A stretch of DNA of 50,079 nt from Streptomyces sp. L-9-10. Its GTDB lineage: Bacteria; Actinomycetota; Actinomycetes; Streptomycetales; Streptomycetaceae. Shown here piece after piece: positions 9,747-19,144 of the stretch. The notes below the pieces were generated by a model. It had not been told where the DNA came from. It did not search any database and was given only the letters and a program-made list of their open reading frames with translations. Each line of letters opens with the position of its first letter. Positions within the stretch are counted from its first letter, which is position 1. The stretch lies in assembly GCF_004151105.1 (NCBI RefSeq), contig NZ_PHRF01000159.1, forward strand, positions 1-50,079, given 5' to 3'. Made by a program: the position numbers and the translations under genes.

Positions 9747-10532
9747 TCAGTACGTGCGGGTGGCGGGCGGCGGGTAGCCGTATCCCGAAGCGGGCGCCGG
9801 CCCGGCATGCGCCTCGCGGTCGTAGAACGGCCTGGTGTTGGCGCGCAGCCACATCGTGACCGGGTCGTACTCGTCGGACATCGCGACCGTCGAGACCGGC
9901 AGTCCGTCCGGGATCGCGGCGATCGACTGCCGCATCATCGTGTGTACGGAGTCGACGGAGCCGGGGTTCGTGTCGTACAGGTCGAGACCGATCGCCAGAT
10001 ACGGGGCGCCGAGGGACGGCTGCACCCAGGCGCGGCGCAGGGAGCGCACGGCGGGCGTGCGGTGCGCGTTCTGGGTGAGCTGGGCGTAGAACTGCGGGAG
10101 TTCGATGGCGGGCTCGGAGAGCCTGAGCGGTCCCGCGGGCATCCGGTCGAGACCGGTGGCGATCCGGCGCAGATCGAGCCAGGGGATGCCGACACCGCCG
10201 CCGGGGGCGTGCGGATTGAGCCAGATCCCCCAGCGGTCGGGGTAGAGGGCGCGGGCGATGTCGCGGCCCGGGACCACTTCGTGGGCACGGTTCCAGCCAC
10301 TGACCGCCAGTTCCTGGGCGGAGGTGACGCACGGGGCGTACCCCAGGCCGTCGATCTCCATGTTCCCGTACTGGGCGTCGGACGTTCCGGCGCGGCCGTG
10401 CCAGAGCAGCATCCAGACACTGTCGTCGGCGAGCGCCTGGAGCAGCGCCTCGTACGCGTCGTAACGTCCTGGCGTCACCTGGCGCAGCATGTGCTCGACC
10501 TGCCCGGCCGCCGCGGTGCCTGACGCGCTCAC
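9747..10532 (-). CDS. SseB-like protein (enhanced serine sensitivity family)
   Basis: A 261-aa soluble protein resembling the SseB family, named in Escherichia coli for a serine-sensitivity phenotype; the molecular function is unknown. An N-terminal SseB-type domain (residues 10-125: LLQALADDSVWMLLW, NMEIDGLGYAPCVTSAQEL, DRWGIWLNPHAPGGGVGIPW) is followed by a C-terminal SseB-type domain (LRRAWVQPSLGAPYLAIGLDL, ending VTMWLRANTRPFYDRE). The start is the GTG at 10532 with a purine-rich Shine-Dalgarno (GAGGGG) about 12 nt upstream. It is a paralog of the gene at 10840-11574, sharing the final W-L-x-RPFY-type motif and domain order, and lies between the importer and the glycine/serine operon. No transmembrane segment is visible. 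Confidence 0.82.
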   Translation of the reverse strand: MSASGTAAAGQVEHMLRQVTPGRYDAYEALLQALADDSVWMLLWHGRAGTSDAQYGNMEIDGLGYAPCVTSAQELAVSGWNRAHEVVPGRDIARALYPDRWGIWLNPHAPGGGVGIPWLDLRRIATGLDRMPAGPLRLSEPAIELPQFYAQLTQNAHRTPAVRSLRRAWVQPSLGAPYLAIGLDLYDTNPGSVDSVHTMMRQSIAAIPDGLPVSTVAMSDEYDPVTMWLRANTRPFYDREAHAGPAPASGYGYPPPATRTY

Positions 10533-10839
10533 TCTGGGTCCCGCCCCTCTTCGATCCACCACTCGTCCAGCCCCCCGAAGTCCGCGCGTCCCGCACGCCC
10601 GCCGCGGTCCGCCGCGGGAGGGGCGACCCGCCGGGCACACGGTGCGACGGTCCAGCCATCAAACCAGCTTAGAGGGGCTTCCTGACACAGACTTGACGAC
10701 CGGCGCGCCCGCTGTGGGGGTGCGGGCGTGCCCGGTCTCTTTCCCTGTCCTGCCCGTGGCCACGGGCCCGTACCCGCGACTGCCCGTTCCGTCCCGGACC
10801 ATGCGGCGGACACGGGTCAGCCGCGCCGGAGGACGGGAG
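10533..10839. other. Spacer between the two SseB-like genes, with a 14-bp palindrome
   Basis: CCCGTGGCCACGGG at 10753-10766 is a perfect palindrome and may act as a terminator or operator. An open frame on the minus strand ends here with TGA overlapping the next GTG (GTGA), but its upstream half has poor third-position GC and no ribosome-binding site, so it is not called as a gene. Confidence 0.4.
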
Positions 10840-11574
10840 TCAGCCGCGCTGGTAGAACGGCCGCACCTTCTCCAGCAGCCAGTCACCGACCGGGTCCTGG
10901 GCCACGTCCAGCAGGATGAGATTCACGGGCCAGCCCACCGCCACCCGCCCCAGCGCCCGGCCGAGCGCGTCCATGGGGGCGTTGCGGTCCGCCGCCTCCC
11001 AGGAGGAGAGCTGGACCCCGATGAAGAGCGCCGGGGGATCGCCCTCGACGCTGGCGAGCGCGCGGCGGGCGGAGAGCACCACACCGGACGCCTCGAACTC
11101 GGCCCCGGCGGCGGAGAGGAACTCGACCGGGTCCTCCTGCCAGTCCGGCTCGAAGAGCCGGACCCGGCCCCCGCTCGCCGGGCCGTCGAGCGGCGTACGC
11201 CCCACCCGGCACAGCTCGGCGACGGCCGGCGGCGGCAGCGGCATGCCGACGACGCCGCCCGGGTTCACCGCGATGCCGAGCTGCGGGGGCAGGCCCCGGG
11301 CGAAGTCACGGGCGGGGGCGACGGCGAAGGCCATATGGGCGCCGACACACTGGAGGAACTGCTGCTCGGAGCTGAACACCGGCACATACGGGAGGCCCTC
11401 GATCTCCATCGTCGGCAGATCGAGGTTGGGGCTGTCGGGACCGCCCCCCTGGGGCAGCGGCACCCAGACCTCACTGCGTCCCAGGACCTCTATCAGCCGT
11501 CCGCCCGCCGCGTCGGCACCGAGCGAGGCCACGAGCACCTCTTCCAGCTCGTTGCCCGGCCATGCTGTGTTCAC
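10840..11574 (-). CDS. SseB-like protein, paralog of the downstream gene
   Basis: A 244-aa SseB-family protein. The N-terminal domain (NELEEVLVASLGADAAGG, then VWVPLPQGG, MEIEGLPYVPVFSSEQQF and LGIAVNPGGVVGMPLP) aligns in order with that of the neighbouring paralog. The C-terminal domain begins near residue 145 and ends with GDWLLEKVRPFYQRG. Two GTG starts are possible: 11592, or 11574, which is preferred because AAGGAG sits 6 nt in front of it. It is the upstream member of the pair on the minus strand, 110 nt after the P-loop gene. Function unknown; a link to serine or branched metabolite stress is suggested only by the family name and the adjacent gcv/sda genes. Confidence 0.82.
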   Translation of the reverse strand: MNTAWPGNELEEVLVASLGADAAGGRLIEVLGRSEVWVPLPQGGGPDSPNLDLPTMEIEGLPYVPVFSSEQQFLQCVGAHMAFAVAPARDFARGLPPQLGIAVNPGGVVGMPLPPPAVAELCRVGRTPLDGPASGGRVRLFEPDWQEDPVEFLSAAGAEFEASGVVLSARRALASVEGDPPALFIGVQLSSWEAADRNAPMDALGRALGRVAVGWPVNLILLDVAQDPVGDWLLEKVRPFYQRG

Positions 11575-11684
11575 CGTGCTCTCCTTCGCCACCCTCGCCC
11601 CCGCGGCAGCACCTTAAACCGAGGCCGGACCCCTGCGCCGCCACCGAACGGCTTCGCCCGGCCCCTCGGCCGGCCCGCCGGGGC

Positions 11685-12437
11685 TCAGTCCGCCCGGGTG
11701 GCCGGGAAGGCGATCCGCTCCAGGGCCCCCGCCGCGTCCCGGTCCAGGAGGACCGCCGAGGCGCAGCCCCGGGGCAGGCGGCCGGTCTCGGCGTCGGCGA
11801 TCAGGCGGCGGACCGCGCGGCGGTGCCGGGCGAACGCGTAGCCGGACACGCCCCGGCCGCGCTCCCGCTGGCCCTCGCGCGCCACCTCGGGCGGGACGTC
11901 CAGCAGGACGAGATGGAGCCGTCTGCCACGCCGTCGGGCCTCACGGGCCAGCCAGCTCCGCACCCATGTCTGCGTACCGCAGTCGTGGACGACGACGCTT
12001 CCGCCCGAGCCGAGCGCGCGCCGCAGCCCCGCGTAGTGGGCCAGCCGGACGAGCGGGCGGTAGACGGCGTACGGCAGGGCGCCCGGCAGCCGGCGCGCCC
12101 AGCGGTCCCTGGTGTCCTGGGAGTCGATGCCGGTGGCCTCGGCGGCCCGCCGGATCAGGGTGGATTTGCCGCTGCCGGGCAGCCCGGAGACGACCACCAG
12201 ATCCCCTTCGGCGAAGACGAGACTCTTCGTGCCGCGGCCCCTCGGCCGGCCGGCCGCGGCGGCGGGCCCCCGTCCCCGCAGATCCCGGACGACCCGCGCC
12301 ACGCGAGCCGCGCCGTCCAGGACCGCGCCGTCCAGGACCGCCGCGTCCAGGCCGGGTGCGCCGGGCGGTGCGGCCGCGGCCGTCTGCGTCGGCACCCCCG
12401 CGGTCGTCGTGTACGTACCGGACCCCTGCGACATCAT
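11685..12437 (-). CDS. P-loop NTPase / small-molecule kinase-like protein
   Basis: A 250-aa protein with a clear Walker A motif GLPGSGKST about residue 84-92, then DSQDTRDRWARRLPG, and a lid-like Arg-rich region (GVSGYAFARHRRAVRRLIADAE) as in AAA_33/zeta-toxin-like kinases. A strand with VVVHDCGTQ and LHLVLLDVPPEVAREGQ precedes the lid. The first about 70 residues are Ala/Gly/Pro-rich and poorly conserved looking, with a short repeat (AAVLDGAVLDGA). The start is one of two adjacent ATG codons (12437 or 12434) behind GGGGA. It is divergent from the glycine-riboswitch operon and upstream of the SseB pair. Phosphoryl transfer is inferred from the fold; the substrate is unknown. Confidence 0.75.
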   Translation of the reverse strand: MMSQGSGTYTTTAGVPTQTAAAAPPGAPGLDAAVLDGAVLDGAARVARVVRDLRGRGPAAAAGRPRGRGTKSLVFAEGDLVVVSGLPGSGKSTLIRRAAEATGIDSQDTRDRWARRLPGALPYAVYRPLVRLAHYAGLRRALGSGGSVVVHDCGTQTWVRSWLAREARRRGRRLHLVLLDVPPEVAREGQRERGRGVSGYAFARHRRAVRRLIADAETGRLPRGCASAVLLDRDAAGALERIAFPATRAD

Positions 12438-12615
12438 CGCCGTCCCCCTGTCAGCTCAGTCGACCTGGTCCATGACCCTTGCCCAAGAAGTGTAAAGAAA
12501 TGGTAATGCGCCACAAGCTTTTTCCGGGGCCCGGCGAGTTGAGGACCGGGCTCCCCGCTCGGCGGCGATGCGTGCGATGATGTGCCCGCCAACTGCATAC
12601 CGGCCGTTTGAATCC

Positions 12616-12813
12616 GCGCGGGAGAGTCCCGGTCACCGTGTGTGCGCCGGGCGCCGAAGGAGCAAGTCCCTCCCTTGAATCTCTCAGGCCCCGTACCGCG
12701 TGGATGAGGCAGATCTGAAAAGCGGGCCGCAGCTCTGCGGCTCCACCCAAGGTGCAAGTCATGTCCGCTCTCACGTGTGGCCGTGATGAACCTCTCAGGT
12801 TCCGATGACAGAT
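12616..12813 (+). promoter_or_regulatory. Tandem glycine riboswitch
   Basis: Two glycine aptamers precede gcvT. Aptamer 1 (about 12616-12700) has GCGGGAGAGTCCC, the core GCGCCGAAGGAGCAAGTCCC and the conserved CTCTCAGG near its end, closed by CGCG/CGCG. Aptamer 2 (about 12713-12813) has ATCTG/CAGAT as P1, CACCCAAGGTGCAAGTC as its core and the terminal AACCTCTCAGGTTCCGATGACAG. The linker is about 12 nt. This is the known gcvT-type (RF00504) architecture, in which glycine binding turns on glycine-degradation genes. Exact stem boundaries are approximate. Confidence 0.95.
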
Positions 12814-12816
12814 GGG

Positions 12817-12858
12817 GAGGATCGTCCTCGCCGTCATGCCCTGGGAGTCACACCGATG
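12817..12858 (+). promoter_or_regulatory. Expression-platform hairpin and possible 7-codon leader frame
   Basis: Directly after aptamer 2, GAGGA-TCG-TCCTC (12817-12829) forms a hairpin that buries a purine-rich GGGGAGG stretch. Then comes a short frame ATG (12836) reading MPWESHR whose TGA overlaps the gcvT ATG as ATGA. The gcvT ribosome-binding site is GGGAG (12843-12847), 8 nt before its ATG. The hairpin could be part of a translational switch; the leader peptide is speculative. Confidence 0.45.
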
Positions 12859-14025
12859 AGCCATGTCCCCCCGAGCAGCACCAGCACGCCCGGCACCTCC
12901 GCCCCCGGCGCCCCGCGTCTCACCGCCCTCGACGCCACGCACCGCGCACTGGGCGCGACCATGACCGACTTCGCGGGCTGGGACATGCCGCTGCGGTACG
13001 CGAGCGAGCGCGACGAGCACCACGCCGTCCGCACCCGCGCCGGTCTGTTCGATCTCTCCCACATGGGTGAGATCACCGTCTCGGGACCGGCGGCCGGCGA
13101 TCTCCTCGACTACGCGCTCGTCGGCAACATCGGCGCCGTCGCCGTGGGCCGCGCCCGCTACACCATGATCTGCCGGGAGGACGGCGGGATCCTGGACGAC
13201 CTGATCGTCTACCGCCTCGGCGAGGACACCTTCATGGTCGTCGCCAACGCCTCCAACGCCCAGACCGTGCTGGATGCCCTGACCGCCCGCGCCGAGGGGT
13301 TCGACGCGGCGGTACGCGACGACCGCGACGCGTACGCGCTGCTGGCGGTCCAGGGGCCCGAGTCCCCGGGCATCCTGAAGTCGCTGACGGACGCCGATCT
13401 CGACGGCCTCAAGTACTACGCGGGCCTGCCGGGCACCGTCGCCGGTGTCCCCGCGCTGATCGCGCGTACGGGCTACACCGGCGAGGACGGCTTCGAGCTG
13501 TTCGTCGAACCCCGGTACGCCACGCGGCTGTGGCAGGCGCTGACCGAGGCCGGCGAGGGCGTCGGGCTGGTGCCCTGCGGGCTGTCCTGCCGCGACACCC
13601 TCCGTCTGGAGGCCGGTATGCCGCTGTACGGGAACGAGCTGTCCACCGCCCTGACCCCCTTCGACGCCGGCCTCGGCCGGGTCGTGAAGTTCGAGAAGAC
13701 CTCGAACGGCGGCGCCTTCGTCGGCCGCGAGGCCCTCCGGGCCGCCGCCGAGCGCGCCGCGTCCGCCCCGCCCCGCAAGCTCGTCGGCCTGATCGCCGAG
13801 GGCCGCCGGGTCCCGCGCGCCGGGTACCAGGTGGTCGCCGGGGGCGCCGTCGTGGGCGAGGTCACCTCGGGCGCCCCGTCCCCGACCCTGGGCAGGCCGG
13901 TCGCCATGGCCTACGTCGACGCCGCGCACGCCGCGCCCGGCACGGCGGGCGTCGGGGTCGACATCCGCGGTTCCCACGAGCCGTACGAGGTCGTGGCGCT
14001 GCCGTTCTACAAGCGCCAGAAGTGA
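12856..14025 (+). CDS. gcvT: Glycine cleavage system T protein (aminomethyltransferase)
   Basis: A 389-aa T protein, which transfers the methylene of H-protein-bound aminomethyl groups to tetrahydrofolate and releases ammonia. It shows the family N-terminus TALDATHRALGATMTDFAGWDMPLRY and the SHMGE motif (LFDLSHMGEI) around residue 72. It also has RARYTMICREDGGILDDL with the conserved Asp, ARTGYTGEDGFELF, and a C-terminal barrel ending EVVALPFYKR. The ATG at 12856 is used because GGGAG is placed correctly; the open frame upstream runs back into the riboswitch. It is the first gene of the riboswitch-controlled transcript and is followed after 88 nt by gcvH. gcvP is not in the window. Confidence 0.97.
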   Translation: MSHVPPSSTSTPGTSAPGAPRLTALDATHRALGATMTDFAGWDMPLRYASERDEHHAVRTRAGLFDLSHMGEITVSGPAAGDLLDYALVGNIGAVAVGRARYTMICREDGGILDDLIVYRLGEDTFMVVANASNAQTVLDALTARAEGFDAAVRDDRDAYALLAVQGPESPGILKSLTDADLDGLKYYAGLPGTVAGVPALIARTGYTGEDGFELFVEPRYATRLWQALTEAGEGVGLVPCGLSCRDTLRLEAGMPLYGNELSTALTPFDAGLGRVVKFEKTSNGGAFVGREALRAAAERAASAPPRKLVGLIAEGRRVPRAGYQVVAGGAVVGEVTSGAPSPTLGRPVAMAYVDAAHAAPGTAGVGVDIRGSHEPYEVVALPFYKRQK

Positions 14026-14113
14026 TACCGACGTCAGCACGCCCTTCGGCACCGTCTCGGTCCGTAAGACAGCTGTTCCGCACCACACCCTCGCGTACAG
14101 GAGAATTCAGGTC

Positions 14114-14491
14114 ATGAGCAACCCCCAGCAGCTGCGCTACAGCAAGGAGCACGAGTGGCTGACGGCCGCCGAGGACGGTGTGTCGACGGTCGGCATCACG
14201 GAGTTCGCGGCGAACGCCCTCGGCGACGTCGTGTTCGCCCAGCTTCCCGAGGTCGGTGACACGGTGACCGCGGGCGAGACCTGCGGAGAGCTGGAGTCCA
14301 CCAAGTCGGTCAGCGATCTGTACGCCCCGGTGACCGGTGAGGTCACCGAGACGAACCAGGACGTCGTGGACGATCCCTCGCTGGTGAACTCCGCCCCGTT
14401 CGAGGGCGGCTGGCTGTTCAAGGTACGTGTCGCGCAGGAGCCCGATGACCTGCTCACCGCCGATGAGTACACACAGTTTTCCGGCAACTGA
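14114..14491 (+). CDS. gcvH: Glycine cleavage system H protein (lipoyl carrier)
   Basis: A 125-aa H protein. It carries the aminomethyl intermediate on a lipoyl group attached to Lys64 in ELESTKSVSDLYAPVTGEV, the canonical lipoylation motif. The fold motifs DGVSTVGITEFAANALGDVVF and the C-terminal LLTADEYTQF are intact, and the length is normal. A GGAGA ribosome-binding site lies about 11 nt before the ATG. It is transcribed with gcvT and glyA; glyA begins 16 nt after the stop, fitting one operon under glycine control. Confidence 0.97.
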   Translation: MSNPQQLRYSKEHEWLTAAEDGVSTVGITEFAANALGDVVFAQLPEVGDTVTAGETCGELESTKSVSDLYAPVTGEVTETNQDVVDDPSLVNSAPFEGGWLFKVRVAQEPDDLLTADEYTQFSGN

Positions 14492-14507
14492 GACCCCAGG
14501 GACCGTG

Positions 14508-15776
14508 ATGTCTTCGAAGTCGCTTCTGAACGCCTCGCTCCATGAGCTCGACCCCGACGTCGCCGCCGCCGTCGACGCCGAGCTCCACCGTCAGCAGTCC
14601 ACGCTCGAAATGATCGCCTCGGAGAACTTCGCTCCGGTCGCGGTCATGGAGGCGCAGGGCTCCGTACTGACCAACAAGTACGCCGAGGGCTACCCCGGCC
14701 GCCGCTACTACGGCGGCTGTGAGCACGTCGATGTGATCGAGCAGATCGCCATCGACCGGGTGAAGGCGCTCTTCGGCGCCGAGCACGCCAACGTACAGCC
14801 GCACTCCGGCGCCCAGGCGAACGCGGCGGCGATGTTCGCGCTGCTCTCCCCCGGCGACACGATCATGGGTCTGAACCTCGCCCACGGCGGGCACCTCACC
14901 CACGGGATGAAGATCAACTTCTCCGGCAAGCTCTACAACGTCGTCGCGTACCACGTCGACGACAAGACCGGCCAGGTCGACATGGCCGAGGTCGAGCGGC
15001 TGGCCAAGGAGTCCCGTCCGAAGCTGATCGTGGCCGGCTGGTCGGCGTACCCCCGCCAGCTGGACTTCGCGGCCTTCCGCCGGATCGCGGACGAGGTCGG
15101 CGCGTATCTGATGGTCGACATGGCGCACTTCGCCGGTCTGGTCGCCGCGGGCCTGCACCCCAACCCGGTGCCGCACGCGCACGTCGTCACGACCACCACG
15201 CACAAGACCCTCGGCGGCCCGCGCGGCGGTGTGATCCTCTCCACCAGGGAACTGGCGAAGAAGATCAACTCCGCGGTCTTCCCGGGCCAGCAGGGCGGCC
15301 CGCTGGAGCATGTCATCGCGGGCAAGGCGGTCTCCTTCAAGGTGGCGGCCACGGACGAGTTCAAGGAGCGCCAGCAGCGCACGCTGGACGGCGCCCGGAT
15401 CCTCGCCGAGCGGCTGGGCCGGCCGGACGTCACCGAGGCCGGTGTCTCCGTACTCTCCGGCGGCACGGATGTACACCTCGTTCTCGTCGATCTGCGGAAC
15501 TCGGAGCTGGACGGCCAGCAGGCCGAGGACCGGCTCCACGAGATCGGCATCACGGTCAACCGGAACGCCGTCCCGAACGACCCGCGCCCCCCGATGGTCA
15601 CCTCGGGCCTGCGGATCGGCACGCCCGCCCTGGCCACCCGCGGCTTCACCACCGAGGACTTCACCGAGGTCGCCGAGATCATCGCGGCGGCCCTGACGCC
15701 CTCCTTCGACCGCGAGGCGCTGGCCGGCCGGGTCACCGCGCTGGCCGAGAAGCACCCGCTGTACCCGGGCCTGTAG
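14508..15776 (+). CDS. glyA: Serine hydroxymethyltransferase
   Basis: A 422-aa PLP enzyme interconverting serine plus tetrahydrofolate with glycine plus methylene-tetrahydrofolate. The motifs include STLEMIASENFAPVAVMEAQ near residue 31, the Y-G-G segment GRRYYGGCEHVD and VDMAHFAGLVAAG. The Schiff-base lysine K233 is in TTTTHKTLGGPRGG. The ATG at 14508 is chosen; a GTG directly before it (14505) is an alternative, and AGGGA is the ribosome-binding site. The spacing of 16 nt to gcvH indicates an operon. With gcvT/H it would turn two glycines into serine, which the next enzyme deaminates. Confidence 0.97.
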   Translation: MSSKSLLNASLHELDPDVAAAVDAELHRQQSTLEMIASENFAPVAVMEAQGSVLTNKYAEGYPGRRYYGGCEHVDVIEQIAIDRVKALFGAEHANVQPHSGAQANAAAMFALLSPGDTIMGLNLAHGGHLTHGMKINFSGKLYNVVAYHVDDKTGQVDMAEVERLAKESRPKLIVAGWSAYPRQLDFAAFRRIADEVGAYLMVDMAHFAGLVAAGLHPNPVPHAHVVTTTTHKTLGGPRGGVILSTRELAKKINSAVFPGQQGGPLEHVIAGKAVSFKVAATDEFKERQQRTLDGARILAERLGRPDVTEAGVSVLSGGTDVHLVLVDLRNSELDGQQAEDRLHEIGITVNRNAVPNDPRPPMVTSGLRIGTPALATRGFTTEDFTEVAEIIAAALTPSFDREALAGRVTALAEKHPLYPGL

Positions 15777-15797
15777 CCATCCGTACGGCCTGAGTTA

Positions 15798-15838
15798 CGG
15801 GGCACCGCGCACACTGGACCGTGCGGCGCGGTGCCCCG
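15798..15838 (+). terminator. 13-bp hairpin between glyA and sdaA
   Basis: CGGGGCACCGCGC (15798-15810) pairs perfectly with 15826-15838 across a 15-nt loop, 21 nt after the glyA stop. It may terminate the gcv-glyA transcript wholly or partly before sdaA, which has its own AAGGAG site 86 nt further on. Confidence 0.65.
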
Positions 15839-15935
15839 CACCACGTTTCCCCGCACCAGGTTCCCCCGCGTGTCACCGTCATCTCCGCACCACCCCGGCA
15901 GACAACGGCGTCTACCAACCAGCAAGGAGTCACCC

Positions 15936-17318
<1,383 letters not shown>

Positions 17319-17328
17319 CAGAGGCGGC

Positions 17329-17353
17329 CGCCGGTCGCGGCTGACGACCGGCG
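17329..17353. terminator. Hairpin between convergent sdaA and the HxlR gene
   Basis: CGCCGGTCG (17329-17337) pairs with 17345-17353 over a 7-nt loop in the 53-nt gap between convergent genes, so it may serve both directions. Confidence 0.55.
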
Positions 17354-17371
17354 CCGGTATCGCCGGCCGAT

Positions 17372-17914
17372 TCAGCCGGTCTGGCGCGTACGCGAGGCCG
17401 CGAGCGGTTCGAGAAGCCGTCGCGGCGCGCTGAGCATGGCGGATACGGGATCGGGACCGGAGTGCGCCGCGTCGAACCCGGGGCCCGGCTCGATCCGGAT
17501 CTCCGGGACCGGCGGGGCCGAACCGCATTCCTCGCAGCGCCCCTCGGGGTCGAGCAGACCGCCGTCCCGGTCATGGCGCAGGTCGCGCTTCGCCCCGTCC
17601 GGCGAGTAGTGGGCGTCGCCCCAGGCCATCATGGCGCGCACGATGGGCCAGAGCGCTATGCCCTTGTCGGTCAGCCGGTACTCGACGCCGCTGGCCCCGT
17701 CGTCGTCCCGGGTGAGCACACCCTCCCGTACCAGGAGCTTCAGCCGGTTGGCCAGGACGGCGCGCGGGATCCCGAGCTGGCCGGCCAGGTCACCGAACCG
17801 GCGGACCCCGAAGAACGCGTTACGGACGATGAGCAGGGTCCACCGCTCTCCGACGACCTCCAGCGCGCGTGCCAGCGAGCAGTTGCGGTCCGCGTAGGTG
17901 CTGGGAAGGGTCAT
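17372..17914 (-). CDS. HxlR-family winged-helix regulator
   Basis: A 180-aa HxlR-type transcription regulator. The family signature runs from residue 11: NCSLARALEVVGERWTLLIV with Cys12, the position often used for thiol or quinone/aldehyde sensing. The recognition helix and wing follow (FGDLAGQLGIPRAVLANRLK, then LVREGVLTRDDDG and VEYRLTDKG). A C-terminal extension beyond the usual 110-120 aa carries GRCEECGSA, a C-x-x-C pair. It is divergent from the dehalogenase gene, and two similar 18-bp inverted repeats lie in the shared promoter, so autoregulation and control of that operon are likely. The inducer is unknown. Confidence 0.88.
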   Translation of the reverse strand: MTLPSTYADRNCSLARALEVVGERWTLLIVRNAFFGVRRFGDLAGQLGIPRAVLANRLKLLVREGVLTRDDDGASGVEYRLTDKGIALWPIVRAMMAWGDAHYSPDGAKRDLRHDRDGGLLDPEGRCEECGSAPPVPEIRIEPGPGFDAAHSGPDPVSAMLSAPRRLLEPLAASRTRQTG

Positions 17915-17928
17915 ACGTCTGCCTCGAT

Positions 17929-17983
17929 AGTTCGCTCACTGAACTGACCCGTGTTACGTTAGCACGGTTCACTGACCGAACTG
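17929..17983. promoter_or_regulatory. Duplicated HxlR operator in the divergent promoter
   Basis: AGTTC-N7-GAACTG at 17929-17946 and GGTTC-N7-GAACTG at 17966-17983 share 14 of 18 positions, each an inverted repeat with GTTC/GAAC arms, 37 bp apart start to start. They lie 15 nt from the regulator start. Two dyads at this spacing fit a pair of HxlR dimers covering both promoters. Confidence 0.7.
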
Positions 17984-18099
17984 CCTGAGCCGTCAGCGGC
18001 GGCACGGAGAAGGGGCGGGATGGTGAAACGACCCGAGCGACCGGACCGGCCGGACCGGTGCCGGCCGCCGGCGGTGGCCTCGACCGGCGGGAGAGGACG

Positions 18100-19020
18100 A
18101 TGAACGGCAGGCCCTACGCGGAGAAGAAGTTCGCCGAGATCAACGGCGTGCGGATGGCCTACCTCGACGAGGGTGAAGGCGATCCGATCGTCTTCCAGCA
18201 CGGCAATCCGACCTCGTCCTATCTGTGGCGCAACGTGATGCCCCATCTGGAGGGCCTGGGCCGGCTGATCGCCTGCGATCTCGTCGGGATGGGCGACTCC
18301 GGCCGGCTGGCACCGTCCGGCCCGGACCGCTACTCCTACCTGGAGCACCGCGAGTACCTGTTCGCGCTGTGGGAACACCTGGGCCTCGGTGACGACGTCG
18401 TGTTCGTCCTGCACGACTGGGGCTCCGCGCTCGGTTTCGACTGGGCGTACCAGCACCAGGACCGGGTCGCCGGAATCGCCTATATGGAGGCGATCGTGGC
18501 TCCGATGAGCTGGGACGACTGGCGCGACGGTCCTCGGCGGACCTTTCAGGGTTTGCGTTCTCCGGCCGGCGAGTCGATGGTCCTCACCGAGAACATGTTC
18601 GTCGAGCAGGTGCTGCCGACGGGGATCCTGCGGGATCTGAGCGAGGAGGAGAGGGCGGTCTACCTGGCTCCCTACCTCGAACCGGGCGAGAGCCGCCGTC
18701 CCACGCTCAGCTGGCCGCGCCAGCTGCCGATCGACGGCGAACCCGCCGGGGTGGTGCGGATCGTCGACGACTACGGCCGCTGGCTCAGCACATCCGCGGT
18801 GCCCAAGCTGTTCGTCGACGCGGACCCGGGCGCGATCCTGATCCGGAGCCCGCGCGCGTTCTGCCGCACCTGGCCCCACCAGACCGAAGTGACGGTGCCG
18901 GGCGCGCACTTCGTCCAGGAGGACAGTCCGGATCTGGTCGGTGCCGCGCTGGCGGATTTCGTCCGGGGCATCCGCGGCACCTCCGTCCCGGGCGTGCGTG
19001 ACACCGGAGCGCACGGATGA
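18100..19020 (+). CDS. Haloalkane dehalogenase (alpha/beta hydrolase)
   Basis: A 306-aa alpha/beta hydrolase of the DhaA/LinB subfamily, which cleaves carbon-halogen bonds to give alcohol plus halide. The residues match that subfamily closely: nucleophile D106 and halide-stabilising W107 in VLHDWGSALGF, the second halide residue N36 in HGNPTSSYLWRN, catalytic acid E130 in AYMEAIVAP, and histidine H270 in GAHFVQEDSPDLVG. The ATG at 18100 follows GGGAGAGGA. It lies divergent to HxlR and 124 nt before the NmrA-like gene, probably in one operon. The natural substrate cannot be read from the sequence, and some such enzymes act on non-halogenated esters poorly or not at all. Confidence 0.88.
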   Translation: MNGRPYAEKKFAEINGVRMAYLDEGEGDPIVFQHGNPTSSYLWRNVMPHLEGLGRLIACDLVGMGDSGRLAPSGPDRYSYLEHREYLFALWEHLGLGDDVVFVLHDWGSALGFDWAYQHQDRVAGIAYMEAIVAPMSWDDWRDGPRRTFQGLRSPAGESMVLTENMFVEQVLPTGILRDLSEEERAVYLAPYLEPGESRRPTLSWPRQLPIDGEPAGVVRIVDDYGRWLSTSAVPKLFVDADPGAILIRSPRAFCRTWPHQTEVTVPGAHFVQEDSPDLVGAALADFVRGIRGTSVPGVRDTGAHG

Positions 19021-19144
19021 CCGGGGCCCCGGCCCCTTCGCCGTGCGCACGGCGACCTGGTGCGCGCACGGCGGCCCGGCAAGGCGCCGTACCTCCCTCC
19101 GGTCCCCCTCCGACAGCACGCGGAGATCTACGGAAGGTGTGCGG

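Noticed and set aside
10529..10813. 94-aa open frame on the minus strand ending in GTGA overlap with the SseB-like gene
   Set aside because: The only start lacks a ribosome-binding site, codons in the first half have low third-position GC, and there is no family resemblance. The GTGA overlap is probably chance.
12805..12855. Extended N-terminus for GcvT starting inside the riboswitch
   Set aside because: The added residues are not family-like and the region is structured RNA; the ATG at 12856 has a proper ribosome-binding site.
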